From: Silene latifolia
Lineage: Eukaryota; Streptophyta; Magnoliopsida; Caryophyllales; Caryophyllaceae
Assembly (NCBI RefSeq): GCF_048544455.1
Contig: NC_133534.1
Location: 31,448,217-31,512,216 of the forward strand
Direction of reading: 5' to 3'
DNA length: 64,000 nt
Shown here: positions 46,668 to 57,459 of the stretch, piece after piece
How positions within the stretch are numbered: the stretch's first letter is position 1
How the letters are laid out: the number at the start of each line of letters is the position of its first letter
The notes under the pieces: generated by a model
What the model saw: the letters and a program-made list of their open reading frames with translations, nothing else
What the model was told of the DNA's origin: nothing
Databases searched by the model: none
Program-made: the position numbers and the translations under genes

Positions 46668-46857
46668 CACAAAATCTCATTTGTGACGACACGTATCCGT
46701 CACATTGGAGTGACGGATACCATTTTCCCTAACACAAATGACCCAAATAGAGGAGAGAGGGAAGCACATGGGGGTGCCCCCACCTTGTCCCCCCTATCCA
46801 TTTTGTGAGTGTCATTATCCGTCACTTACTCCAACCCGTTTTCAGCAAGACTAATTG
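46668..46857. mobile_element. 190-bp Mutator-like MITE
   Basis: Perfect 9-bp TSD tttcaggag (46659-46667, 46858-46866). The end CACAAAATCTCATTTGTGACG matches one end of the element at 33882-34799, and the other end matches its gtcttgc side. Confidence 0.87.
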
Positions 46858-47028
46858 TTTCAGGAGATATCTGCTTCTAAGCTAGTGGGGTTACTAGGAT
46901 GTCATAAACGGGGGTTTAAAAAGAAAACGTGTACTAATATTTTATAGTACTCGATATTATTTTTTTAGAAACTTCTACTTATGAATTTCTTCCATGAAAA
47001 ATTTGATGTAAATAAGATTTCATGATAT

Positions 47029-47111
47029 AAAAAAGTTGATAGCCCGAAGACTCGAACACTCGATCTTCAATGTGCTTTTACAATTTTTCAATCAGGTATA
47101 CTGCCGAGCCA
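47029..47111 (-). mobile_element. 83-bp tRNA-like retroposon (SINE or tRNA retropseudogene)
   Basis: Flanked by a perfect 18-bp direct repeat aataagatttcatgatat (47011-47028, 47112-47129). On the minus strand the insert reads TTGGCTCGGCAGTATACC (A-box-like), then GTGTTCGAGTCTTCGGGC (B box, GTTCGAGTC), and ends AACTTTTTT, a Pol III terminator. Its tRNA size and target duplication indicate LINE-mediated retroposition of a Pol III transcript. Confidence 0.78.
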
Positions 47112-47129
47112 AATAAGATTTCATGATAT

Positions 47130-47292
47130 TTGTAGCACTATATTTTACAAGTCATGAATTTGTGGGGGTTCAATTGAACCCCATGAACCCCCACTAAAAA
47201 CGCCACTGCTCACACCCGACCAATTGTTAATTAAGTCAATACACACCATATAATACAATATCTGTATTCCAACGTAATAGTAATAGCAGCGG
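47130..47292. other. Short spacer before the multi-exon gene remnant
   Basis: Contains ggttcaattgaaccc and related short inverted sequence near 47169. No gene. Confidence 0.4.
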
Positions 47293-48150
47293 TTGGCTCA
47301 ACATTGCCTCTGTGATGCTTTTGTGGTTCAAATGGATCCTCCACGGACGATGTTTAAGGAGCCTTCAGAGGCTGAGAGGACGGCTGACCTCGCAGGAGCG
47401 AGTGGTGATGCTCTCTTTCTTCCCGAGCTTGAGTACTCGGAGTTTGTACGGGGACGCCTGGCGTACTGGCCGATCGTGGTAAGTATAGCTCCTTTTGATT
47501 ATTTGAAATTTGAAATGATATGTTCGAGTATAGCTTGGAAATGATAATCGTATCTTGGCAGGAGATCGAGGTGGCGGGCGTCGAGCCCCCAGCTTTTCCC
47601 GAGACACTCGAGTACCCTGGGCCAGCTGGTACGACGATGCTGATGGAGATTCCGTCTTTCACTGAGGCGGTGAAAAAGGCTGGACTCGATGAGTGAGAGC
47701 ATGTCGCGAGGAGGGTAAGCCCCCAGTTTAGGCTTGTTCTCTGTTTTTAAAATAATTGTGTAAGAACACGTTTTTTATCCTTGTTTTATTATTTGAAATG
47801 CAGGTGCACTGTCGAGGCATGCGGAGCTGTGGCGGATGACCAACCGGTTGCGAGCAACAACCGTGGAGGCTCTTTCAGGTGGTCCACGTCGGCATGTATG
47901 AACCTCCCTTTTCTCTTTCTTGATATGTGTGAACATTTGAAGTATTTTCGAAGTGTTTTCCTTCTCTTTCTTTCTCATTTATAAATTTGCTTCCTTCCAG
48001 AGGGAGCGTGAGCTAGAGCGCGAGCTCGGGGAGTCGCGTGAGGAGACGGCTCGCTTGTCGAGGGAGCTAGAGGTTCGAGATGTTGACGTTGCCATACTTG
48101 AGGCGATGGTAGCTGAGTTGAGGGGTCGTCTAGCTGATCGTCGTGGCTAG
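47293..48150 (+). pseudogene. Decayed multi-exon gene end with coiled-coil C-terminus (retroelement extra-ORF type)
   Basis: Four exon-like blocks separated by GT...AG introns. Exon 1 has LPELEYSEFVRGRLAYWPIV, ending at 47479. Intron 1 (GTAAGT...GCAG) runs to 47563. Exon 2 reads EIEVAGVEPPAFPETLEYPG, then EAVKKAGLDE, a TGA where Trp is expected, and EHVARR. An intron to about 47803 precedes ALSRHAELWRMTNRLRATTV. An intron to about 48000 precedes a heptad-like ERELERELGESREETARLSR and VAELRGRLADRRG, stop at 48148. The style resembles C-terminal parts of plant-mobile-domain ORFs of retroelements; I cannot name it. The 5' part is missing. Confidence 0.6.
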
Positions 48151-48552
48151 TCTTTTATTTTTGTACATTTTATGCTTTTGGGCATGAGCCCGAATTTTGT
48201 TGTACATATAAATGTTTTGCTGTATATATGTCGTGGCCTCCGAACCATTTGTTGATGCTGGATGTGAAATATGCTAGTACCTGCAGGTTAGCTTGTAAAC
48301 AGGTTTGGCATTTTGACGGTTTACTCTGTCATGCTGCCGAAATTCATAAAAAAACGAGCAAGCATAGCACATATAGCACGAAATTTTGCTTCAAATAGCA
48401 CAAAACGCAACTTGATCAAGTCGAATGGAAAAGAAAAAAAAAGTACCCCTTTGTAGTGAGCAAAACAAAATAATTCGACGCACGACGGATAATGGGAGTG
48501 CACCCCCCTAAAAAAACGTAAATAAGTTTGAGAAAATTTGAGACGAGGAAAT
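48151..48552. other. 3' flank of the gene remnant, up to the Athila target site
   Basis: Includes a likely 3' UTR (ttgtacattttatgc, tgtatatatg). No further gene. It is continuous with 60636 onward if Athila is removed, ending in the target site gaaat. Confidence 0.5.
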
Positions 48553-50046
48553 TGACACGTCGTCGTGTACTGTCAAAAATAAACTAACTAAACTAACTAT
48601 ATAGCTAGGGAAGTCAGGTCGATCTCCACAGGGAGGCAAGATATCTGTAAATGATCCGTCTATTTGGTCACAAATGGGGGGGGTGGGGGGTGGGGGGGGT
48701 TGTTTGAATTGTTTTCTAAACTACCAAGTTTAAAGGAAGAGAAATAGAGACAGAAGCGAAGAAAAGCAAAGAAATGGGTTTAAACTATCGATAGAGAGGG
48801 ACATGTCAGGATTTCGGTTCACTACGGTAGTCCAGTGACTCAGCTGTAAATGATTCAGACGAACTAATGTGAGACGGATGTGGAAAGGTCCTTTCGGTCC
48901 ACTTTCTACCCTAAAATACCACTAACTTAACTTTCGTCCTCATTAGGGTAGTCTACTGTTCATAGCAGGCCTATTTAGTCCAATCTTTCGATCTAGGATT
49001 AATTTTAGCCAGATTAAAAAGTGACATAGAAGCGTGCACTCAACTAAGTCAATAGATATAATTAAATTGCTATGGTGACAGGATCTCACAATTCATTCAT
49101 CTAATTCATTTACTGCATCGTCACATTTCCTACCGCAGATCCCCTAATCCCAACATGAAAGGGGTTTAGCTACTCATGTCGCTAATTAAACTAACAGCAG
49201 ATAAAATTCCAGCAGTAAACATTATGAAATAATAAGTAAATTGCATAAAAGAGAAATTAGGGCAAAGGGAATAACGAAGCAAACAAGAAATTCAAGCGAA
49301 CAAATGATTAATTATTATAAAGAGTAGAGAAAGGAATTACAATCAAGCGAATCCGGCGTAAAGAACACAAAATCCGAGTGAAATAAGTCCGAGAGCAAGG
49401 TTACAGTGAACAAGAATAAGCAACGCAGTAAGTTTTGATAAAAACTAAGTAGTGAATAATTCTGATCGATAAAAGATGCCCAATAACCTAATTCACATAG
49501 GTTTAAATAGGAAAAGTAAATAAGTTGCGGAATAAAACATAACACGGGCTAATTAAAGCCCATAATAGCGAAACCACTCGATCGAGTGGAATAAAACCAC
49601 TCGATCGAGCAAATCCTCAGCAGCATCTACTCGATCGAGTAGAAAGTTACTCGATCGAGTAACCCATGTTTCAGCAACTTAAGGATCGAGTAGAAATCTA
49701 CTCGATCGACCAACCATGGACGTAAAAACCACTCGATCGAGTGGTAAAACTGCTCGATCGAGTTCTTTAACTTCAAATCAGCTCAAGTCCGCGCCTGAAT
49801 GCCTCGTAATCCATGCCATGACGCTTCCGAACGCAGTATCTCACTCTGGAAAATCCCGTCTCCTCTAAATGCATGCAAAAAGGACGAAAAAGAGTACGAT
49901 TCCACTACTTTCGCGTTCATTTATATAAAATGGACAAAACGAACCAAAGTAGCCAATTCGGGGCAAAATACCATAAAAACAGTATAAAAATGCATAGAAA
50001 TACGTGCTGAAATAGGCTAAAAAGACTATATATTAGGCACGTATCA
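48553..50046 (-). repeat. 3' LTR of the Athila element
   Basis: 1494 bp. On the minus strand it starts TGATACGTGCC and ends GTGTCA. It holds a G-rich run at 48677-48700 that differs in length from the partner, and a palindrome array at 49572-49765. Confidence 0.93.
49572..49765. promoter_or_regulatory. Palindrome array in the Athila 3' LTR
   Basis: Eight sites of CTCGATCGAG type (ccactcgatcgagtgg, tactcgatcgagta, tgctcgatcgagtt and variants) over about 190 bp, 60-260 bp upstream of the TATA-like CTATTTAAACC (about 49499-49509, minus). Confidence 0.72.
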
Positions 50047-51063
50047 AACCTCCCCAAACCGAACCTTTACTCGTCCTCGAGTAAACTAAAATGCAACTAA
50101 TGGAACGGAAATGATAACTCAGACCTAGCTTAACTTGTCTACTTGAACCAATTTAATGCAACAAAAACTAACAGTTAAAGCTAAGCAGTCAATACGCAAA
50201 CGAGTTATAAGCTGTTCAGAAACATAGCCAACCTATCGACCTTGCAAGACCAACAAAATCGGACTCTCTCGTGGTCACTCTTCTCTCATGAAGCAAAGGG
50301 TGAATGATATATGTAAAAGAGGTACGAAAAGACAGTCACTCACCTAACTGCGACCTACATAGCATGCATGCAACAAAAATGAAAGACAATTCAAGTACTA
50401 ATGCACACACTCCAACCAATAATGTCCGTCACAGCCGAGGGCTTGCAAATAATATGGGAATAGTGAGGTTCAGGTGAGAAAGGCAAAACATGTTATGGAA
50501 ATGTGGAGGTAAAAGCGTCAAGGTAGTTCCTAACAGGGCCATAAATAAACCATCCGAATTTCAACTGACTGAAAAACTAAGAACAAGTGCCCTTCCTTTG
50601 GCACAAAACTCACTAAACTCAAACACAATCTCCACAAAAATATAGAATAAGAATGGAGGAGTCAGACGGTCACAAACTTCCCTTTTTTAATACCGTCTGA
50701 ATGAACTAACTCAAATAAAACAAACTCTTTTTTTTTTCAACTTCTTTTTTTCTTCTTTTTCTCACGTTCCAGCTTTCTTTTTTTTTTTTCTTTTTTTTTT
50801 CTTTCTTTCTTTCACGTTCTTCCCGTTTTTTTTCTTTCTTTTTCAATTCTTTTTTTTTCTTACTCCCTCTTTAATTTTCCAACAACTCCATACAGACGAG
50901 ATACGGGCCAAACTGCAGACGGAAACTCATACCACAAAAGAACATACTAACTAGCTTGACTAGGCAGGCTTAGTTTGGGATGCAGCTAATGGGTCAAAAA
51001 GGCAAGTTTTGGCTAATGTGGAGCTAAATGGGTGAAAAATATAAGGAAAGGGAAATTTGCAAG
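50047..51063 (-). other. Athila 3' region: polypurine tract and pyrimidine-rich stretch
   Basis: The minus-strand TTTGGGGAGGTT (50047-50058) beside the 3' LTR is the polypurine tract. 50705-50880 is an extended T/C tract (purine-rich on the element's sense strand). No gene. Confidence 0.7.
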
Positions 51064-51068
51064 CACCT

Positions 51069-52378
51069 TGATACGGTCGTTATGTACCAAAAATAAATAC
51101 CTAAATACAACTAACATAAGCTACCAGCAAGTAGGGTCGATTTCCACAGGGAGGCTATTTTGCTAATTATCTGTTTAATTCGGTCTGTCTGATGTCACGG
51201 TGGGGGTTTTGAATGTTTGAACTAAACTGAAGAGGCTAAGGAAAGAGAGATAAAATAGAAGAAATTAACAATAAAGGGAAAGAACTAGGACTTTGGGTCA
51301 TCAATAAACGTCAGTCAATTGCAGCTAAGGTCACAAATCAGTCGATGTGTCGGTCTAAGGGGCAACGAATATCTCCTTTCGGTCTCAATTCACCCTAAAA
51401 TGCTATTAGCTTAACTTTCGCCCTCACTAAAGCATCCTATTGTTCACTGCGGGTCTCCCCTATTCCAACCTTTCGGTCCAGGTCAAGGGTTACCAATATT
51501 AAAAGGCTAATTGTGTCGACTCAACGAGCAAGATACAGTTAAAGCAGCGATTAACAACATAGACTACAACAGCAACGACAGATCTAATAACCTAATTAGC
51601 AACTAACATTAGTCTAATGAATCACCTAATCCTAGCAGAGGAATTTAGCTAGACATAAATAAGAGAGTAAGAACAAGGGAAGGGGGAATAATAAAACATT
51701 AAATAATTAAGGAGAAAAAGGGAGAGAAAGAAGTTACAGTAGAATAGATCCGGAAATAAGAGAAGAACAAAAGTAACAGTGTATCGAAAATTAGAGAGGA
51801 GAAGCCCCCTCATTATGTCGTCCTAACTCCTATTTATAAGAAAATAGGAGTATAGTTAAACCTAATGACGGAAATTAACTAACAAGTCCAGCTCATCAGC
51901 GAAACCACTCAATCGAGTGGAATAAAACCACTCGATCGAGCAAACTGAGCCAAAAACTGCTCGATCGACCAAGTATAGTGCTCGATCGAGTAAATGCTAT
52001 TATGGAACTGGTCGATCGACCATAATAAGTGCTCGATTGACTATTTATTAAACCTAAAACCACTCAGTCGAGTGGATCTTGACTTCAGCAGCTCATTAAC
52101 CTCGTTAGTTTGACTTTGACTTGTCCTTTTAGCTCCCGAAATAGCTTCACGCATCCCAAGACAACTATAATTCCCGCTCCAAATCCACTCTTCCTCCAAA
52201 TGCATGCAAAACGGACGGTAAATGACTTGAATTCACTACTTTTGGGTTCATTCCTGCAAATAAGACAAAATATCCCAAAGTAGCATATTCGGGGCATTTC
52301 GCAGCAATAAACTACGATAAAAGCATAGAAATACGTGCATAAAATAGGCTAAAAAGACTATATAAAATGCACGTATCA
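51069..52378 (-). repeat. Solo LTR of a second Athila-type family, nested in the Athila element
   Basis: 1310 bp, TG...CA ends, perfect TSD cacct (51064-51068, 52379-52383). It is related to the outer LTRs (shared cgatttccacagggaggc and actatata...gcacgtatca) but strongly diverged. TATA box TATAAATAG near 51831-51839 on the minus strand. Seven palindromic sites (ccactcaatcgagtgg, ggtcgatcgacc and others) at 51903-52075, just upstream of the TATA box. No internal sequence of its family remains, as expected after LTR-LTR recombination. Confidence 0.9.
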
Positions 52379-52383
52379 CACCT

Positions 52384-53075
52384 CCCTGCATGTGACACCA
52401 ACCACGAACCCGAATATGTGAATTTGACAAGAAATTGAATGTCATAAAAGTGCAAAAAAGATGAACATGCTATGCAAGGAGTACTACTCTCAATATTCCT
52501 AATGAACTGGTCATGAATGTCAATAGTTATGGCTCTAAACCTCAGAATTTGTCAAGTAGTTTGCCAATTTATAGGTCAAGTCTAAACAGTCGGCTATATT
52601 TGAACAGAAACTCGTAGACTATGCGTATGACAAAGCTAATAACTATCAATAAAAGTGCAAGGCTCAAGTAAAATGACAAGTTATAGTGCATTATCATCAC
52701 GGAAATCTATCGTTCCGACTCAACCTATATGCAAAAATAAACGTGAATATTTTTGAATTTTTGAAAATTTTCTAATTATTATTATTTTTTTTTTAATGAA
52801 AATAAACAACAATGCAAGCTGAAAAATATAGACGTGAATGCAAAAACAAATGCAGACTCAAAAGGATGCAATACCCTCCCTAAACCAAAACGGACAACGC
52901 CCTCGTTGTCCTCCAGCATACACCAGCAGATATATACAGGGGAATAGGAATATACAACGAATAAGAAAATAAAAACCATAAATAAAAGGAGACAAAATAA
53001 AAGAGTAAGAGATACATACAAAATACGAACTTCCCTAAACCAGCCAGAAAACTGGGGAAGTGAGTAGACTAGTAG
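52384..53075 (-). other. Non-coding part between solo LTR and extra ORF, with a perfect hairpin
   Basis: Contains ggacaacgccctcgttgtcc (52892-52911), an 8-bp perfect stem with a 4-base loop, followed in element sense by TTTTGGTTTAGGGAGG. Comparable stems next to a TTTTGGTTTAGGG block occur in the 3' part of Athila elements as I recall them. No conserved gene. Confidence 0.55.
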
Positions 53076-53851
53076 CTACTCGTCGTCGTCGTCGCTGTCA
53101 CGGATCACCTCTACCCTGAACTCCGGGTCTCTCTCCTCCTCTCTCCTCCTCTACTCCTCAGCGCGAGCTCTCTCCACTGCCACCTCTGGGTCCTCGTTCT
53201 CCTCCTTGTCAGCAGACTCCGGATACCCCTCAGCTGGGAACCGGAAGAAGGAAGGGTATGGCCAACCCTCTGGGATCGGACGGTGTCGCCGCAAGTGGTA
53301 CTCGTACAGAGGGTGTAAGGTCAAAGCTAAGTCCCTCTCCATACGAGCCTGACGCTCTGCGGATAATCTGGGTGAGAGTCGAGGGAAGTGTCCCCTCGGA
53401 CTGTGACCGTGCCAGAAGTAGAGGCAGCAGCTGAAGCAGAGGTGGCTGGAGCTGGCGTAGAACGAGACTGTCTACGACCCCGGCCTCTGGAACTCAAAGC
53501 AGAAGCCCGTGCTCGGACGGTGTGAGGAACCATAGCTGCTCTAAAGGCAGCTGCGGCTGCTGGCGAGTCCACCACAGGTGTAAAAGTAGAGGCTGGTGTA
53601 GAGGTAGTGGCTGCTGTGGCCACCACTGAAGAAGAAAGACTAGCAGTGGTGGTGGCCGTAAAGGAAGTGGCAACCTGAACTGAGCTAGCAGCTGAGCTAG
53701 CTGGAGCGAAAACTGTACCTGCAGCTGAAACTAGAAACACTGGGGCTGCAGTAGTGACTAACGCGGAGGCGGTGGCAACAGAAGGGGTCACCGTCTCACT
53801 CAAGGACGGGCTAGAAGTGGAGCTGGTGGAAGGTAACGAACTAGACTCCAT
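53076..53851 (-). pseudogene. Extra ORF of the Athila element (env-like slot), Ser/Thr/Ala-rich, one frameshift and one stop
   Basis: ATG at 53851 directly follows a splice-acceptor-like CTTGTTACAG. Residues 1-120 are Ser/Thr/Ala/Val-rich low complexity; about 120-150 are basic (SSRGRGRRQSRSTPAP). After a one-base frameshift near 53390 the frame continues RLSAERQARMERDLALTLHP, EYHLRRHRPIPEGWPYPSFF, then a TAG at 53151, RRRERRRERDPEFRVEV and an acidic end DSDDDDE. Total about 257 codons. No signal peptide or membrane segment is visible, so it is not a convincing envelope protein. Function unknown. Confidence 0.6.
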
Positions 53852-53852
53852 C

Positions 53853-54374
53853 CTGTAACAAGGGTAGGGGGCATGATAAGGTAAATAGTGGCTAAGAGTG
53901 GCTAAACAGCAAGAACCAACATGTTAAACCTGAAAAATGCCCCTACCAGTCGAAAATTTTCGACCTACAGCACATAATTCCCAACAATCCTCCAAAATTT
54001 CGAATTACAGTAGGCAAACAGTGATAGGGGACGGGATAGCAGGTAATGACATCAGTAATTAACAACAAGTGAGGTTAATTAAGTCATGAAAGCATATAAA
54101 CCGTCTGACAGTCGAAAAAAAAAACAGTAGGACAGTCGAAAAATTCGACTGAAAATCGGCCCTAATCGCAAATCTCGCGTAATATTCGAATTAAACAAGC
54201 AACAATAGTGAGGAATGGGGATTGATCATCAAGTAAGACAAGTAAGGGCAAACAAAGGCAATTAAAGTCGAAAAATTCGACTAAACCAAAAATTCGAACC
54301 CTAATTTCAATTTTACCTCATAAAATTCCAAATAATCGAAATTAAAAAGCAATGAGGAAGTAGAAATCACTTAC
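53853..54374 (-). other. Probable intron in the leader of the Athila extra ORF
   Basis: Donor CAA|GTAAGTG at 54374 and acceptor TTACAG at 53853, the latter one base before the ATG region, with a pyrimidine-rich run before it. A spliced transcript would join the leader upstream of 54374 to the extra ORF. Spliced env-like mRNAs are known for the Athila-lineage element Bagy-2. Confidence 0.5.
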
Positions 54375-54706
54375 TTGATGATAGAAATTCTACAAATGTA
54401 ATTAATGTTCAAATAAACAAGCAAAAGAGGCGATTTTTCGATCGAAAAAATCGCAAACCCTATACCCATTTAAAACCGAGAAAATGGACACTAATCAAGG
54501 GGAAATTAAGGGGCTATGAGAGATTAATTAGCAAGCAACAAATTGTAGGTGGCGGATTTGGAGATTGGGCAAGAAAATATGGGGATTTGGAGGAGTGTTT
54601 GATCGCAAAAGGAAGGTGTTAGACGAAATATTAGGGGAAATGAAATAGAAATAAGAACAAAAGAGTTTAATGAAGAAAAACTCCTTGCGTCCTGTTGCAT
54701 TTACTA
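54375..54706 (-). other. Leader-like region upstream of the extra-ORF intron
   Basis: In element sense this is a pyrimidine-rich, AUG-poor stretch between the palindrome array (54707-54880) and the donor. It resembles a plant 5' UTR. No strong TATA box was seen. Confidence 0.35.
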
Positions 54707-54880
54707 GATCGAGTGGTTTTAAACTACTCGATCGACGACTTTTGATGATCCAGTTACTCGATCGAGTAAAATTCTACTCGATCGAGAAGTCCCCTATTTT
54801 GCTTTACTCGATCGACTAGAAGAAGTGCTCGATCGACCATTTTTTCACTCGATCGAGTACAAATAGTACTCGATCGAGCT
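54707..54880. promoter_or_regulatory. Internal palindrome array upstream of the Athila extra ORF
   Basis: Eight CTCGATCGAG-type sites (tactcgatcgagta, cactcgatcgagta, tactcgatcgagct and variants). It stands 5' of the presumed leader and intron of the extra ORF, as the LTR arrays stand 5' of TATA boxes. Confidence 0.68.
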
Positions 54881-55099
54881 CTTTTCTCGCGTAAGCTCTT
54901 TAATTTCGTCATTTCTTCCTTGGGATGCGTAAAACTTCCCCAAACCTGCATAAAAACACGTGCAAAAATATCCCAAAATACCAAATACGCATAAGAACAG
55001 TCTATAGTCTTAAATCTACGCTAAAACTGTCTATAAACTAATTGTCCTAATTAAAAGCAATAAAACAAATTCAACGGAAATTCAAAAATTATTTGTTAC

Positions 55100-56818
55100 A
55101 AGGTGTTACACGGGGCATTTCCCCGCTTAATTCCCAAAGCAATTCAGTAGCCCCTTGAAGGGCTCCTGACTGGAGGATGTCATCTCAGCAACGTTGACTG
55201 TCCTCTTCAACTTCCATGAGCTTGAATTTGAATCATTTAAAATAGTCGAAGGGGAATAGTTCACATCCACATAAGCACGAACTTTCCTCATCCTTGCTCC
55301 TCTATCACCATCTTTAGCATCCTTACTTCCAATTTCATAATTTCATTGACAGTAATTGCACCATGTCCATTGACAGCTCCTTCTTTGCTTTCATCTGTAC
55401 CTGCAGCTAGGGATGGCAATGGATAGGATCTGGATAGGATCCTATAAGATCCAGATCCGGTCCATATTTACAGGATCTGAAATTCCCATATCCATATCCG
55501 ATCCACAGGATCTGGACTGGATCAGGATCTATCCATATCCTTTTGATAGTAAAGGAAAATTCCCTTTTAAAATATGAAAATATTAATTTTTGGATTTTAT
55601 TGCTACATAACATAATAGTTTTCTCTATTAGATACAAATAATAAAGCCAAAATTTTAATAAGATAAAAATAAAGTCTTATGAAATTACAATAACACTAAA
55701 TAAATATTATTTTAACCGAAAAATGTTAATCAGAAAACATCATGGTTTGATTTATGAAAAAATATTAAAAAAATAAAGCATATAGTTTTATTATTTGTTT
55801 AACTTAACTTATTGATTAATAAAATAAAATAAAAATGGATCTAAGGGTAGGATCTGGATCTCGACCATACGATCCATATCCGTATCCTTATCCACTGGAT
55901 CTAACATATTGCGATCCATATCCGGTCCGTAGGATCTGGATCCCAGGATCTGGGCAGGATCTGGATTTCATTGCCATCCCTACCTGCAGCAAGGAAAACA
56001 GACGAACTTTCCTCCTTTTTGATCTCAATCTGAGGCGGAGGGGTAACAATTGCAGCACAATACTCCAAATTTTCATCTGGAGTGTCAATAATAGGATCAA
56101 TAGAAGAGAGGGCATTGCAACGCTGAGCTTGCATGGGAGCCCTCCGGAACTTAGACTGATGAAAAATCAGCTCCTCGTCCCCTACCTGAAAGGTCAAAGT
56201 CTTCCCCCCGACGTCTATTACTGCACGGGCAGTAGACAAAAATGGTCTCCTCAAAATAATAGGGGTGTGTGCATCTTCGGGGATGTCTAAAACGACGAAG
56301 TCAACGAGAATAAAGAACCTCCCGATCCTTACAGGTACGTCCTCTACTATACCTAGTGGCCGTGATACACTACGGTCGGCCATCTGGACCGTCATGTTGG
56401 TGCAACTCAGCTTTGTCAAACCAAGTCTCTTAGCCAGAGACAGCGGTAAGACACTCACGCTAGCGCCTAAATCGCAGAGCGTGTTATCAATAAAATGGGT
56501 ACCGATATGACATGGAATTGAAAAACTACCCGGGTCTGATTGCTTAGAAGGTAAATTATTTTGAAATAGGGCTGACCCCACCTCAGTCAAAGCTACGGTC
56601 TCACTATCACTAATGTTCCTCTTACACGATAAAATTTCTTTCATAAACTTAAGATAAGAGGGTACCTTTGTCAGCAACTCGGTGAATGGCACAGTGACTT
56701 CCAAGCTTTTCAGAAGTTCGACAAATTTGCCGAATTGTTGATTAGCTTTAGTATTCTGCAGCCGTCTCGGGAAGGGAACCGTGATAGGTATCTCGAGTCC
56801 CTTGTTTCTCTCTTCCAA
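55100..56818 (-). pseudogene. Athila gag end and aspartic protease, split by a hAT-type MITE
   Basis: From 56818: EIPITVPFPRRLQ, QFGKFVELLKSLEVTVPFTE, VPSYLKFMKEIL, CHIGTHFIDNTLCDLGASVS with the protease motif DLGAS (DTG/DSG in most proteases), VLPLSLAKRLG, DVPVRIGRFFILVDFVVLDI, TPIILRRPFLSTARAVIDV, as in Athila. The frame is interrupted at 55982-55408 by the MITE (TSD cctgcagc). It continues toward RMRKVRAYVDVNYSPSTILN and ends near 55120 with a frameshift. Nothing like RT follows, so pol was deleted after this point. Confidence 0.85.
55408..55982. mobile_element. hAT-type MITE rich in ggatcc motifs, copy in Athila protease
   Basis: 575 bp, reverse orientation of the element at 40371-40945 and the same length. 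Perfect 8-bp TSD cctgcagc (55400-55407, 55983-55990). TAGGGATGGCAATG ends. Confidence 0.94.
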
Positions 56819-56941
56819 TGTGTCTTCCGGAGCAAGTTCTGTATCCTTTGGACGCTTCTTACCTCTCGAACGAGGTCTTTCCGGTGATTTATTGCTTAAT
56901 CGAGCACTAGCAGACTCTTGAATAAGCTTCCCGTTATCAAA

Positions 56942-57142
56942 ACTACTCGATCGACCAAATTGGCCATTCGATCGAGCAGTTTCTTAATCAATAACAGTCG
57001 ATCGAGTGAAATTTTCACTCGATCGAGCAACTTCATTTTGCTGTTCACTCGATCGAGTAGATAAACTACTCGATCGACCACTTTCTTCGCTAAAACGCTC
57101 GATCGACCACCGAAACCAGTCGATCGAGCACTTTCTTAGCTA
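56942..57142. repeat. Palindrome array inside Athila gag
   Basis: Eight CTCGATCGAG-type sites between the zinc-knuckle part of gag and the protease. Read in the frame of the upstream gag piece they give a peptide repeat with LDRV units (VVDRVVYLLDRVN, KLLDRVKISLDRL). It is therefore inside former coding sequence. Confidence 0.7.
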
Positions 57143-57459
57143 TCAGCTCGTTTTCTTCGCCGAGTATCCTGTTCATCATTAGATATAGCCTTCCTCGGTC
57201 GATTTTTGCATTTCTGGTCCCTCATATGAACGACCGCTTCTCAGATTGATGAAATTTACCTCATGTGGATTATTCTCATTTTAAGTCGGTAATTGACCCT
57301 GCTTTCTTGTGGATTGATTCATGGCTAATTGGGCAACTTGAGTTTCAAGTGCCTTTATGGATGCATCTTTCTGTTATCACTCAGCTTAAACTGCTTCGTA
57401 AAAGACTGCAACATAGACTTAAGCTCACCAATTTCACTCATCCCACCGGAAGATGATGC

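Noticed and set aside
54975..55140. Possible 5' LTR of the nested Athila-type family right of the extra ORF
   Set aside because: The region shares only the palindrome array and general composition with LTRs. The LTR at 51069-52378 has its own perfect TSD and is therefore a solo LTR.
55835..56290. 151-codon plus-strand open frame
   Set aside because: Crosses the border of the GATCC hAT MITE into antisense Athila protease, so it cannot be one gene.
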